From positions 1 through 64,000 of the forward strand of contig JAWLBX010000004.1 of the NCBI GenBank assembly GCA_041687435.1: DNA of 64,000 bases. The letters run 5' to 3'. Position 1 is the first letter of the stretch. The number at the start of each line of letters is the position of its first letter. Shown in pieces: positions 53,167 through 61,688 of the stretch. The position numbers were made by a program, and so were the translations under genes. The notes under the pieces were generated by a model. It saw nothing but the letters and a program-made list of their open reading frames with translations. It searched no databases and had not been told where the DNA came from. This stretch comes from JACKII01 sp041687435. Its GTDB lineage: Bacteria > Pseudomonadota > Alphaproteobacteria > Bin95.

Positions 53167-53778
53167 TCAGGCCTCCTCAATCGAAATGCTGCGCGGCAGG
53201 CACATGACCTGACTGCCGGCGGTCAGGATCACGTCGACCCCGCTGGGGTAGAGAGCGTGGTTATCGGCCCATTGCCGGATAAAGCCGGCCGGGAGCCCTT
53301 TCGGCGCCGCCTCTATGCTTCCCTTGATGCCGGGGCCTTGCCAGCGTAGCGCTGTGCCGCCGGTCAGGCTTTCTATGGCGTAAATCAGCGTTACCGAGCG
53401 CTCGGGATATTGTGGTTCACCGATGGGGAAGGCGTGCAGAGGGGGAGCGTTTTCCATATCGGCGATCACTGCGAAAGCCGCGCGGTCCTTGCGGTCGGTC
53501 AGCGGGCAGCCGCAATGAAAGCGCAGATATGCCTCTGCCTGGCGGCTCGCCACTGCCGGATCGAGCCAGACTGGCGTATCCTGATCGAACAGGGTGAGCG
53601 CCAGCGCCGTCAGCGCAGGCGTCCAGCCGTCCGGTATGCCGGCCGGCTCGGGCAGCGTGCGGCAATGGGCCGGGCGGGCCATCGCATCGAGCACCGAGCG
53701 GAAACTGCGCTGCGCGTCGTGGACGGGATTGGAAAAGCCCGGCAACAAAGTGTCGGCTGAATGGGCAAGGGCGGTCAT
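53167..53778 (-). CDS. phnH: C-P lyase core component PhnH
   Basis: A 203-residue core subunit of the C-P lyase complex. The N-terminal pattern PGFSNPVHDAQRSFRSVLDA, then MARPAHCRTLPEP, is diagnostic of PhnH. The segment VTLIYAIESLTGGTALRWQG, then GPGIKGS, follows. Its start overlaps the phnG stop by four bases. Confidence 0.93.
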   Translation of the reverse strand: MTALAHSADTLLPGFSNPVHDAQRSFRSVLDAMARPAHCRTLPEPAGIPDGWTPALTALALTLFDQDTPVWLDPAVASRQAEAYLRFHCGCPLTDRKDRAAFAVIADMENAPPLHAFPIGEPQYPERSVTLIYAIESLTGGTALRWQGPGIKGSIEAAPKGLPAGFIRQWADNHALYPSGVDVILTAGSQVMCLPRSISIEEA

Positions 53779-54224
53779 TTCGGATTGTCTCCGCGCACGA
53801 CGGTAAAGAATTCGACCTTGGTGGACGCGGCTTTCCTGCCCCGGTCGTTCCTGGCTTGTGCAAGCTCTGCTACCAATGGTGGAATAGCCTGGCCTGCCAA
53901 TGCCGGGTTCTGCTGGAATATGGCATCCAGCAGGGCCACCAATTCGGCCTTCCTATGTGCGCGGCCGGCAGCGTAACCGAACCCTAGCGTGCCATCCGCG
54001 AGCCGGACCGTTGCCCGGGTAACGGTCATCTCTCCCATGTTGAAAGGCGCACCACTCCCGCCCATTCGGCCCCGGACCATGACGGCACCGGTTTCTGCTG
54101 GACGTATCCAGGTATAGTCATCGCCGCCAGAAAGTGTCTTCCATGTCTTGTCCAAAGTCTGTGCATCGATTTTGGGCAAAACGGACAGCCATTCATGGCG
54201 ATTTGTTCTTATTTCGTAATCCAT
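53775..54224 (-). CDS. phnG: C-P lyase core component PhnG
   Basis: A 149-residue core subunit, first gene of the phn operon. Family segments are RHEWLSVLPKIDAQTL, MVRGRMGGSGAPFNMGEMTV, and LGFGYAAGRAHRKAELVALL. The ATG at 54224 gives the normal N-terminus; the frame open to 54293 adds unrelated residues. It is divergent from phnF with 124 bases between, which must contain the operon promoter and PhnF operator. Confidence 0.92.
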   Translation of the reverse strand: MDYEIRTNRHEWLSVLPKIDAQTLDKTWKTLSGGDDYTWIRPAETGAVMVRGRMGGSGAPFNMGEMTVTRATVRLADGTLGFGYAAGRAHRKAELVALLDAIFQQNPALAGQAIPPLVAELAQARNDRGRKAASTKVEFFTVVRGDNPK

Positions 54225-54313
54225 TGTGCATTTCTTTTTGGTTGCAAACCTACCTGCCAGAGGTATAGCTTTTCGTGCGAAATGGGTGCTCACAGACCGT
54301 CCGGCGACGATCG

Positions 54314-54332
54314 CACCCCACGATTTATCCTA
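54314..54332. promoter_or_regulatory. Candidate PhnF operator (imperfect)
   Basis: ATTTATCCTAGACAAGTGA lies between phnG and phnF, just before phnF. CTAGACAAG looks like one half of a CTTGTCTAGACAAG-type palindrome that I associate with GntR/PhnF sites; the other half is degenerate here. The assignment rests on position and partial symmetry only. Confidence 0.3.
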
Positions 54333-54348
54333 GACAAGTGACACCAAA

Positions 54349-55083
54349 ATGACAGTGGCAGAGGTCTTGATCCGTGGCGAGGGCGTGCCGCTCTGGCGCC
54401 AGATTGCCCGGCAAATCGAGCATGATATCCGCTCGAATGTGTTGCGGCCGGGGGATAAGCTGCCGACCGAATGGGAATTAACCCATCGGTTCGGCGTGAA
54501 CCGGCACACGGTTCGGCGCGCATTGGCGGCGCTGGCGGAATCCGGCGCGGTGCGGGCGGAGCAGGGGCGAGGCACCTTTGTTCAGGAAGGGCTGCTCGAC
54601 TACCCGATCACCCGCAAGACCCGATTTTCGGCCACGATCCGCTCGCAGGCGAAGGAGCCCAAAGGCGAGATGATCACTGTGTCGGAGGAACGGGCCGGCG
54701 CCCGCATCGCATCGTCCCTGGAAATCGAGCCGGGCACCGTGGTCTGCCGGTTGGACGTGCTGCGCCGGGCCGATGGCCAACCCATGTCTCTGACCACCCA
54801 CATCTATGAAAAGGCCCGCTTCCCCCAATTGGTGCGGGAATACCGCAACACAGGGTCGTTGACCGACGCCTTGCGGGAAGCCGGCGTCGCCGATTTCTCC
54901 CGGCTGCGCACGCAGGTAACTGCCCGTCTGCCCTCGCCGGAGGAAACACGGCTGTTACAGGTGGCCAAGACGCGGCCTTTGCTGGTAACCGAATCGGTCG
55001 ATGTGGATCGCGCCGGCCTTCCCATTGGTATCGGCACAGCGCGCTTTCCGGCCGACCGGGTGCAACTGGTCTTCGAGCCGTAA
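54349..55083 (+). CDS. phnF: Phosphonate metabolism transcriptional regulator PhnF (GntR/HutC family)
   Basis: A 244-residue regulator with an N-terminal GntR winged helix (LWRQIARQIEHDIRSNVLRP, then GDKLPTEWELTHRFGVNRHT) and a C-terminal UTRA effector domain (from about residue 95, ending RFPADRVQLVFEP). It is divergent from phnG and is the probable repressor of the C-P lyase operon, released by a phosphonate metabolite or under phosphate limitation. It begins MTVAEVLIRGEGVPLWRQIA. Confidence 0.9.
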   Translation: MTVAEVLIRGEGVPLWRQIARQIEHDIRSNVLRPGDKLPTEWELTHRFGVNRHTVRRALAALAESGAVRAEQGRGTFVQEGLLDYPITRKTRFSATIRSQAKEPKGEMITVSEERAGARIASSLEIEPGTVVCRLDVLRRADGQPMSLTTHIYEKARFPQLVREYRNTGSLTDALREAGVADFSRLRTQVTARLPSPEETRLLQVAKTRPLLVTESVDVDRAGLPIGIGTARFPADRVQLVFEP

Positions 55084-55099
55084 ACCCGGCGCCGGCGCC

Positions 55100-56083
55100 C
55101 TACTTCGCCAGCGCGTCCGCCACCTCCCGAAGCTGGGTGCGCGCGCGCAGCAGGTAGAAACCCTGTGCGGAGAGGTGCGATGGCACAATCAGCCCATCCT
55201 GCGCGCCGTTGGCAACAATGTAGGGGTACATGTCGGCTGCCACCCGCAGGCTGGACAGCATCTGTGCCCAAATCTCCGTGGTTTCCTTGTCGCCAATAAC
55301 CGAGTCGAAATCGACACCGATATCGCGCAGCAGCAGATAGTAGGCGTAGACACGCCCCTTGATATTCATGAACAGGTCGTCAGCCTGGCTGTCGAAATAG
55401 CCGGCATTGCTTTCCAGTGTGCGCTTGTCCAGCGCGGCGCTGGCGGCGCCCAGGTCGGCAGCGATTCGGTCCAGCAACCCGATCAGATTATCGGCGCGCT
55501 TGTCGTACACGGCATTGCCCATCGCGAGGCGCTCATTATAGCGGCGCAGCGCCTCGGCGCCCTCTCTGTAGAGAACATGCGAGGGCTTTTGCAGCAGAAT
55601 GCTGCCGCGGGACAGATACCAGCGTTTGCCCTCGGTCTTGAGCAAGCCCGCGGCCCTGTCCAAGTCCGGGTCGATGGCGCTGGATCCGCGGGTGCGGCCG
55701 AGCTGGTCGCCCATTTCCACGGCAAACCGGGCAATCGCATACATCATGCCCGTCTGGAAGTTCGGCATATAGGTGAGGACCGAGCCCGGATGCCAGAATG
55801 GCAGGTTGGGCGCCCATCGCTCCGATTCGTTTTCGATCAGGGTGATCGCGGTCGCCACCGCCTTGCTGCCACCTGGCATGTAGACCGGCGGCTGCGGTTC
55901 CAGCGAGACGTCGTCGGCGACTTTGTAGAAAACGGCCATGCCGATCGGATAATACAGCAGCATGATGGCAGCGAGGGCCAGGATCGGCCATTTGATCCAC
56001 GGGTTCCGTCCTGCCCAGGATTTGTTGAACTTTTGGGTTGCGGCCACCGGCAGGCGGCGCACTCTTCCCAACAGTTGGCGCAT
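55100..56083 (-). CDS. DUF2333 family protein
   Basis: A 327-residue protein matching DUF2333. It has one N-terminal membrane segment (WPILALAAIMLLYYPIGMAV, about residues 32-51) and a large helical, presumably periplasmic domain. Conserved parts are WTPNLPFWHPG-like residues (WAPNLPFWHPGSVLTYMPNF) and AYYLLLRDIGVDFDSVI. Function is unknown. It is convergent with phnF and divergent from pepN, so it is transcribed alone. Confidence 0.85.
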   Translation of the reverse strand: MRQLLGRVRRLPVAATQKFNKSWAGRNPWIKWPILALAAIMLLYYPIGMAVFYKVADDVSLEPQPPVYMPGGSKAVATAITLIENESERWAPNLPFWHPGSVLTYMPNFQTGMMYAIARFAVEMGDQLGRTRGSSAIDPDLDRAAGLLKTEGKRWYLSRGSILLQKPSHVLYREGAEALRRYNERLAMGNAVYDKRADNLIGLLDRIAADLGAASAALDKRTLESNAGYFDSQADDLFMNIKGRVYAYYLLLRDIGVDFDSVIGDKETTEIWAQMLSSLRVAADMYPYIVANGAQDGLIVPSHLSAQGFYLLRARTQLREVADALAK

Positions 56084-56165
56084 GCGCCACTCTCCCCATA
56101 TGGAATATATCGAACGATCCGACGCCCTCTAAATAGGTCGTTGATACGCTGCCGAAAGAGATTTC

Positions 56166-58787
56166 ATGCGAACGGACGAGCCACAGACCATCCGCCTTGC
56201 CGATTACCGCCCCCCGGCCTTTCTGGTCGAGAATGTGGCCCTGATCTTTGACCTGGACGATCACGCGACGGTGGTAGAGGCGGCGCTGCAGTTCCGCCGC
56301 AATCCGGACCATGGCGACGACACGGCACCGCTGCACCTGCATGGCGAGGCGCTGGAGGTGTTGGCGATGACGCTGGATGATGCGGCGTTGGACCCGGAGC
56401 AGTACACAATCGACGCCGACGGCATGACCATTGCCGGCGTGCCCGATGCCTTCACGCTGACCAGCCGTGTGCGGATCGACCCGGCCAACAACACCCGGCT
56501 GGAAGGGCTTTACCGCACCGGCAGCGCATTCTGCACCCAGTGCGAGGCGGAAGGTTTCCGCCGCATTACGTTCTTCCCAGACCGCCCGGACGTGATGACC
56601 ACGTTTCGCGTCACCATCCGCGCCGACCGCGAGGCCTGTCCGGTGCTGCTCTCGAACGGCAATCTGGTGGACGAAGGCGGGCTGGACGGTGGACGTCACT
56701 ATGCCGTCTGGGAGGATCCGCACCCGAAGCCGTCCTACCTGTTCGCCTTGATCGCCGGCCGGTTGGAAGCGCTGGAGGACTCGTTCCGCACCCAAAGCGG
56801 CCGCGATGTGGCGCTTTTCATTTATACGGAGCCGGGCCAATCCGCCCGCTCTGCCTATGCCATGGACTCGCTGAAACGGTCCATGAAATGGGATGAGGAT
56901 GTGTTTGGCCTGGAATACGATCTGGACCGCTTCAACATCGTCGCCGTCAGCGATTTCAACATGGGCGCGATGGAAAACAAAAGCCTGAACGTCTTCAACT
57001 CCAAATACATCCTGGCCGAGCCCGACACGGCAACAGACAGCGACTATGCCGGTATCGAGCGGGTGGTGGCGCACGAGTATTTCCACAACTGGACCGGCAA
57101 CCGCGTCACCTGCCGCGACTGGTTCCAACTCTCGCTGAAGGAAGGGCTGACGGTTTTTCGCGACCAGCAGTTTTCGGCTGACATGCGCGATGGTGCGGTG
57201 CAGCGGATCGACGACGTGCGAACGCTGCGCGCCCGGCAGTTTCCAGAGGATTCGGGTCCGACCGCCCACCCGATCCGGCCGAATTCCTATATGGAGATCA
57301 ATAACTTCTATACGCCAACCGTCTATGAAAAGGGCGCGGAGGTGGTGCGATTGCTGTATTCGGCCCTCGGGCCGGATGGCTTCCGCAAGGGCATGGATCT
57401 TTACATCGCGCGGCATGACAACCAAGCCGTCACCTGCGACGACTTCCGGCACGCCATGGCCGACGCCAATGGCGTGGACCTGGAACATTACGCCGGCTGG
57501 TACAGTCAGGCCGGTACGCCGCAGGTTAGCGCGCGCGGCGTCTATGACCAACTGGGCGAGACCTACACGCTGACGCTGACCCAGCACACGCCACCGACGC
57601 CAGGGCAGGCGCAGAAGTGGCCCTTGCCGATCCCTCTTGCGATGGGGCTGCTGGGGCCGGACGGCCAGGATCTGCCGCTTGTGCTGGATGGCGAGCCGCT
57701 GGACCGGCCGGTCATCACGCTGTTGGGCGCGGAGGAGACGTTTACCTTCGAGCAGGTACCCGTCGCACCCGTTCTTTCGCTCAATCGCGGCTTTTCGGCC
57801 CCGATTGTGCTGCGGCAGGAGATCGGCCCGGAAGAACGTGCGTTTCTGGCCGGTAACGACCCCGACCCATTCAACCGTTGGGAAGCGATGCAGCAACTGG
57901 CAACGCAAGCATTGCTCGCCCGTATCGCCGATGCCAGGGTGGAATGGCCGGCAGCGCTCCTGGACGCGTTCGCCCGCAACCTGATGGCGGACGAGCTGTC
58001 CCCTGCCTTCCGCGCCGCACTGCTGACATTGCCGAGCGAGGATTATCTGGCGGAACAGCAGGCGGTGATCGACCCCGATGCGACCCACGCAGCCCGTGAG
58101 GCTCTGCGGTCCGACCTTGCGAACCGGCACGCCGCCGCCTTCCGCCGGCTGTATGACGGTTATCGCGCCAACGCACCGTTCAGCCCGGATGCCGAGAGTG
58201 CCGGGCGGCGGGGATTGCAGAATGTGGCGCTGGCCTATCTGACCGCCGGGCCAGAAGGCGAGGCGCCGGCGGTGGTTCAGTTCGAGGCGGCTGACAACAT
58301 GACCGACCATTTGGGCGCGCTCGGCCTGCTCAATCAGAAAGCCGGGCCGGCACGCGACAAGGCACTGGCCGCCTTCGCCGAGCGTTATGATGCGGAGGCG
58401 TTGGTGATGGACAAATGGTTCTCGCTGCAGGCGACGGCTACATTGCCGGATGCGGCCTCGCATGTGCGGGAGACAATGCGCCACCCGCGCTTTAGCCTGA
58501 CGAACCCGAACAAGGTTCGGGCGCTGGTCGGGGCGTTCGCCATGGCCAATCCCACCGGCTTTCATGCCGCCGACGGCAGCGGTTACGCGTTTCTGGCAGA
58601 GCAGATCAAAACGTTGAACGGGCTCAACCCACAGATCGCCGCCCGGCTGATTGGCCCGTTGGGGCGGTGGCGACGTTACGATAACGCGCGGCAGGAGAAG
58701 ATGCGTGCCGCCTTGCAGGACATTGCAGCAACGCCCGATCTGGCGCGTGACCTGCATGAGGTGGTAAGCAAGTCACTTGCCGATTGA
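56166..58787 (+). CDS. pepN: Aminopeptidase N
   Basis: An 873-residue M1 zinc aminopeptidase. The exopeptidase motif G-A-M-E-N is at residues 267-271 and the zinc motif H303-E-x-x-H307 is in VVAHEYFHNWTGNRVTCRDW, with the third ligand glutamate in SLKEGLTVF. The N-terminus (IRLADYRPPAFLVENVALIF) and the alanine-rich helical C-terminal domain match the PepN type found in proteobacteria. It removes N-terminal residues from peptides in the cytoplasm. lpxD begins 28 bases after its stop. Confidence 0.95.
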   Translation: MRTDEPQTIRLADYRPPAFLVENVALIFDLDDHATVVEAALQFRRNPDHGDDTAPLHLHGEALEVLAMTLDDAALDPEQYTIDADGMTIAGVPDAFTLTSRVRIDPANNTRLEGLYRTGSAFCTQCEAEGFRRITFFPDRPDVMTTFRVTIRADREACPVLLSNGNLVDEGGLDGGRHYAVWEDPHPKPSYLFALIAGRLEALEDSFRTQSGRDVALFIYTEPGQSARSAYAMDSLKRSMKWDEDVFGLEYDLDRFNIVAVSDFNMGAMENKSLNVFNSKYILAEPDTATDSDYAGIERVVAHEYFHNWTGNRVTCRDWFQLSLKEGLTVFRDQQFSADMRDGAVQRIDDVRTLRARQFPEDSGPTAHPIRPNSYMEINNFYTPTVYEKGAEVVRLLYSALGPDGFRKGMDLYIARHDNQAVTCDDFRHAMADANGVDLEHYAGWYSQAGTPQVSARGVYDQLGETYTLTLTQHTPPTPGQAQKWPLPIPLAMGLLGPDGQDLPLVLDGEPLDRPVITLLGAEETFTFEQVPVAPVLSLNRGFSAPIVLRQEIGPEERAFLAGNDPDPFNRWEAMQQLATQALLARIADARVEWPAALLDAFARNLMADELSPAFRAALLTLPSEDYLAEQQAVIDPDATHAAREALRSDLANRHAAAFRRLYDGYRANAPFSPDAESAGRRGLQNVALAYLTAGPEGEAPAVVQFEAADNMTDHLGALGLLNQKAGPARDKALAAFAERYDAEALVMDKWFSLQATATLPDAASHVRETMRHPRFSLTNPNKVRALVGAFAMANPTGFHAADGSGYAFLAEQIKTLNGLNPQIAARLIGPLGRWRRYDNARQEKMRAALQDIAATPDLARDLHEVVSKSLAD

Positions 58788-58815
58788 ACCGCCGACGGAG
58801 CGACGAGAGAGCGCC

Positions 58816-59919
58816 ATGCCTGCCCCCTATACCCTGGCTGAGATCGCGGCCGCCTTGGGCGCTGCGGTGGAGGGCGACGACAGTCTTACGGTGCAGCGTT
58901 TGATGCACCCGTTGGAAGCGTCCCGCCCCGATGACCTGATTTTCGTGATGGCGCCGGAACTGGCTGCCCGCCTGGGTGAAAGTCCGGTCCGGTCCGCTGT
59001 GCTGGCGGAAGGGCTGATGGCGCCGGCCGGCTCGCTCGACGCTTGGATCACGGTGCCGCGGGCGCGCTATGCGCTGGGGCTGCTGCTCGATCTGTTCGAG
59101 CGGCGGCCGTACAGCCCACCAGGGGTGCATCCCTCCGCTGTGGTGGAAGCCGGTGCGGAACTGGGCGACGGAGTTTCGGTTGGCGCGCTCGCCTATGTCG
59201 GCCCGGGGGCGCGAATCGGTATCGGAACCGTGGTTCTGCCGCAGGCGTTTGTCGGTGCGGAGGCGCAGGTAGGCGCCGAGTGCCTGATCTATCCGGGTGC
59301 ACGTATTGGTGAGCGGGTGAAAATCGGCGACCGGGTCATTATCCACAACAATGCCAGCATCGGCTCCGACGGTTTTTCCTACGTCACGCCGCAACAGGCG
59401 AGTTTCGAGGCGGCCAAATTCGGCGGCGACCAAGTGGCGACCCAGATCAAGGGGTTGCGCCGTATCGCGTCCATCGGCACGGTGCGAATCGGCGACGACG
59501 TTGAAATCGGTGCATGTGCCGCCGTGGATCGCTCGAACATCGGCGCCACCGTAATCGGGCGGGGAACGAAGCTGGATAACCATGTTCAGATCGGGCATAA
59601 CGTCACGATTGGCGAGGACTGCCTATTTTCCGGCCAAGTCGGCATCGCCGGCAGTGTCAAGATTGGTAACCGGGTGGTCTTGGCAGGGCAGGTCGGGGTG
59701 GCAGATCATCTGGTGATCGGTGACGACGCAGTGGTTGGCGGTGGCAGTGGCCTGTGGAAAAATGTCGAGCCGGGTCAAGTGGTTGCGGGCTACCCGGCCC
59801 TTCCCAAAACCGAAGCCCTGCGCCAGCAGGCGGACTTGGCCCGCCTACCACGGGTATTGCGCGATGTGGCGGCGCTGAAGCGGCAAGTTGCAGAATTGCT
59901 ACAAGGCCGCACCGAATAG
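58816..59919 (+). CDS. lpxD: UDP-3-O-(3-hydroxyacyl)glucosamine N-acyltransferase
   Basis: A 367-residue left-handed beta-helix acyltransferase of lipid A synthesis that adds a 3-hydroxyacyl chain from ACP to the glucosamine nitrogen. The N-terminal uridine-binding domain (LAEIAAALGAAVEGDDSLTV) is followed by hexapeptide repeats from about residue 100. The catalytic histidine region is KLDNHVQIGHNVTIGEDC. The C-terminal helix ends LPRVLRDVAALKRQVAELL. The start at 58816 matches the family N-terminus. Here it is not in the usual bamA-skp-lpxD-fabZ-lpxA order but sits before a separate ACP and ketosynthase. Confidence 0.92.
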   Translation: MPAPYTLAEIAAALGAAVEGDDSLTVQRLMHPLEASRPDDLIFVMAPELAARLGESPVRSAVLAEGLMAPAGSLDAWITVPRARYALGLLLDLFERRPYSPPGVHPSAVVEAGAELGDGVSVGALAYVGPGARIGIGTVVLPQAFVGAEAQVGAECLIYPGARIGERVKIGDRVIIHNNASIGSDGFSYVTPQQASFEAAKFGGDQVATQIKGLRRIASIGTVRIGDDVEIGACAAVDRSNIGATVIGRGTKLDNHVQIGHNVTIGEDCLFSGQVGIAGSVKIGNRVVLAGQVGVADHLVIGDDAVVGGGSGLWKNVEPGQVVAGYPALPKTEALRQQADLARLPRVLRDVAALKRQVAELLQGRTE

Positions 59920-60005
59920 GCTATCGCCGCCCGGCGGAAATCTTGCTATAGGCAACCGAAATCGGCATCGGCAAGATGCCCGGTGCAGTCATATGAGGCA
60001 ACGGA

Positions 60006-60254
60006 ATGGCGGAAGTACGCGACAAGATCATCCAGATCATTGCGACCGAGTGCGAGATCGACGCGGCAAAAATTGTGCCGGAGGCGACGCTGGATGATCT
60101 TGGAATCTCTTCGGTCGATTTGGTCCAGGTCATGTTCCAGATTGAGGAGGAATTCGACGTTTACCTTGCCGACGAGGAAATCGGCGCGGACACCGAAAGC
60201 GTCGGTCAATTGCTCGAAGCGGTCGAAAAGCTGATCGCGGCGAAGTCGGCCTAA
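60006..60254 (+). CDS. Acyl carrier protein
   Basis: An 82-residue acidic carrier protein. The phosphopantetheine serine is S36 in TLDDLGISSVDLVQVMF; the common D-S-L is changed to S-S-V, so this is not the housekeeping AcpP. It is followed ten bases later by a FabF-like synthase and preceded by lpxD. The trio suggests a specialised acyl chain, for example for lipid A or an outer-membrane lipid, as with AcpXL in alphaproteobacteria. It is shorter than AcpXL and I do not assign that name. Confidence 0.85.
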   Translation: MAEVRDKIIQIIATECEIDAAKIVPEATLDDLGISSVDLVQVMFQIEEEFDVYLADEEIGADTESVGQLLEAVEKLIAAKSA

Positions 60255-60263
60255 GGCAGATCC

Positions 60264-61472
60264 ATGCATCGTGTAGTGATTACCGGGGTCGGTTGCGTCT
60301 CCGCACTGGGCCTGACGGCGCCTGCGCACATTCAGGCAACCCGTGAAGGCGTCAGCGGACTGGCCACGGTAACGCTGGTCGATCCGGACAAATTGAATGC
60401 CAAGATCGTGGCCGAAGCCAAAGGCTTCGACATGGCCAATTATCTGGACCGCAAAACCATCGGCATGGTCGACCGCGTGGCAGCTTTGGCTCTGGTGGCG
60501 GGCGCTGAGGCAATCGCCGATTCCGGGCTGTCCTTCGATGGCGAATTGGCGGAGCAGACGGCAGTCATTCTCGGCACCGGTGTCGGCGGCATGAACACGG
60601 TCGACGACAATTTTTACCGGCTTTATCACGAAGGCGCACAGCGGCTGCACCCGTTCGTGATTCCGAAGCTGATGGCGAATGCGGCTGCCAGTCAAATCAC
60701 CATGGCGCATGGGATCAAGGGACCAGCCTACACCATAACTTCCGCCTGCTCCTCATCCAATCATGCTATCGGCGAGGCGTTCTCCAAGGTGCGCTCCGGC
60801 CAAATGCGTGTGGCGGTGACCGGCGGCAGCGAAAGCTGCATTACCTTCGGCACCCTGAAAGGGTGGGAGGCACTGCGGGTGATGGCGCCGGATGTCTGCC
60901 GCCCGTTCAGCAAGGACCGCAAAGGCATGGTGCTGGGCGAAGGCTCCGGCATTGTCGTGCTGGAGCGGCTGGAGGATGCGCAGGCGCGCGGTGCGAAGAT
61001 TTACGGCGAAATTGCCGGATTCGGCATGTCGTCCGATGCGGGCGACCTGGTGCAGCCATCGGCGGAAGGCGCTGCCAGGGCAATCAGGGGCGCCCTGCGC
61101 GATGCTGGTCTGAACCCGGACGATATCGACTACGTCAACGCGCATGGCACCGGAACGCCTGCAAATGACCCGACGGAAACCGCAGCCCTGAAGCTGGCAT
61201 TGGGCGAGCGCGCACGCCAGATCGGCATTTCGTCGACCAAGTCGATGCATGGCCATGCGCTCGGTGCTGCGGGTGCGCTGGAGTTGGTTGCGACCCTGGG
61301 TGCGCTGGAAGGCATTCTGCCGCCGACCATCGCCTTCACGGAGGCCGATCCGGCCTGCGATCTCGACTACATCCCCAATGTCGCACGTGAACTTCCGGTA
61401 CGTGTGGCGCTGTCGAACAGTTTTGCGTTCGGCGGCTTGAATGCAGTTTTGGCGCTGCGCCGTTTCGGCTAA
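60264..61472 (+). CDS. Beta-ketoacyl-ACP synthase, FabF-like
   Basis: A 402-residue condensing enzyme with the FabF-type triad: C162 in ITSACSSSNHAIGEA, H294 in VNAHGTGTPANDPTE and H331 in SMHGHALGAAGALE. It extends acyl-ACP by two carbons with malonyl-ACP. It starts MHRVVITGVGCVSALGLTAP and is coupled to the ACP gene upstream. No ketoreductase, dehydratase or other fab gene is adjacent, so the pair probably serves a dedicated lipid and borrows the general reductive steps. A tRNA gene follows 14 bases after the stop. Confidence 0.9.
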   Translation: MHRVVITGVGCVSALGLTAPAHIQATREGVSGLATVTLVDPDKLNAKIVAEAKGFDMANYLDRKTIGMVDRVAALALVAGAEAIADSGLSFDGELAEQTAVILGTGVGGMNTVDDNFYRLYHEGAQRLHPFVIPKLMANAAASQITMAHGIKGPAYTITSACSSSNHAIGEAFSKVRSGQMRVAVTGGSESCITFGTLKGWEALRVMAPDVCRPFSKDRKGMVLGEGSGIVVLERLEDAQARGAKIYGEIAGFGMSSDAGDLVQPSAEGAARAIRGALRDAGLNPDDIDYVNAHGTGTPANDPTETAALKLALGERARQIGISSTKSMHGHALGAAGALELVATLGALEGILPPTIAFTEADPACDLDYIPNVARELPVRVALSNSFAFGGLNAVLALRRFG

Positions 61473-61486
61473 CATCCAGCGCTGGC

Positions 61487-61562
61487 GGGCCTGTAGTTCA
61501 GCGGTCAGAACGCGCGGCTCATAACCGTGTTGTCGCAGGTTCGAATCCTGCCGGGCCCACCA
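61487..61562 (+). tRNA. tRNA with CAT anticodon (Ile2 or elongator Met)
   Basis: A complete 76-base cloverleaf. The acceptor stem GGGCCTG pairs with CGGGCCC (one G-T), the anticodon loop is CTCATAA with a CGCGG/CCGTG stem, the T arm is GCAGG-TTCGAAT-CCTGC, and CCA is encoded at 61560-61562. A CAT anticodon serves elongator methionine or, after lysidine modification, isoleucine AUA codons. The TTGTCGCAGG variable-loop region and the acceptor sequence resemble tRNA-Ile2, which I slightly favour. It is not an initiator, because the first base pairs with position 72. Confidence 0.93.
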
Positions 61563-61600
61563 TATCCCTCATCCATTCTACCAACGGTCGAACCGGAAAC

Positions 61601-61624
61601 CGCTTTCACCTGGAGGTGAAAGCG
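61601..61624. promoter_or_regulatory. Perfect 24-base palindrome upstream of the di-heme cytochrome gene
   Basis: CGCTTTCACCT and AGGTGAAAGCG form perfect eleven-base arms around GG. A possible -10, TATATG, lies at about 61632-61637, and the cytochrome start is at 61689. No T run follows, so it is more likely a dimer-binding operator than a terminator for the tRNA. Confidence 0.5.
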
Positions 61625-61688
61625 ATTCTGCTATATGCTTCAATCACCAGAGGCGGGGTTTCAACCCCTCTGAGTGGAGGAATGTCCG

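Noticed and set aside
55536..58757. 1,073-codon open frame on the minus strand
   Set aside because: Antisense to pepN and part of the DUF2333 gene; no family pattern in the product, while pepN has complete catalytic motifs.
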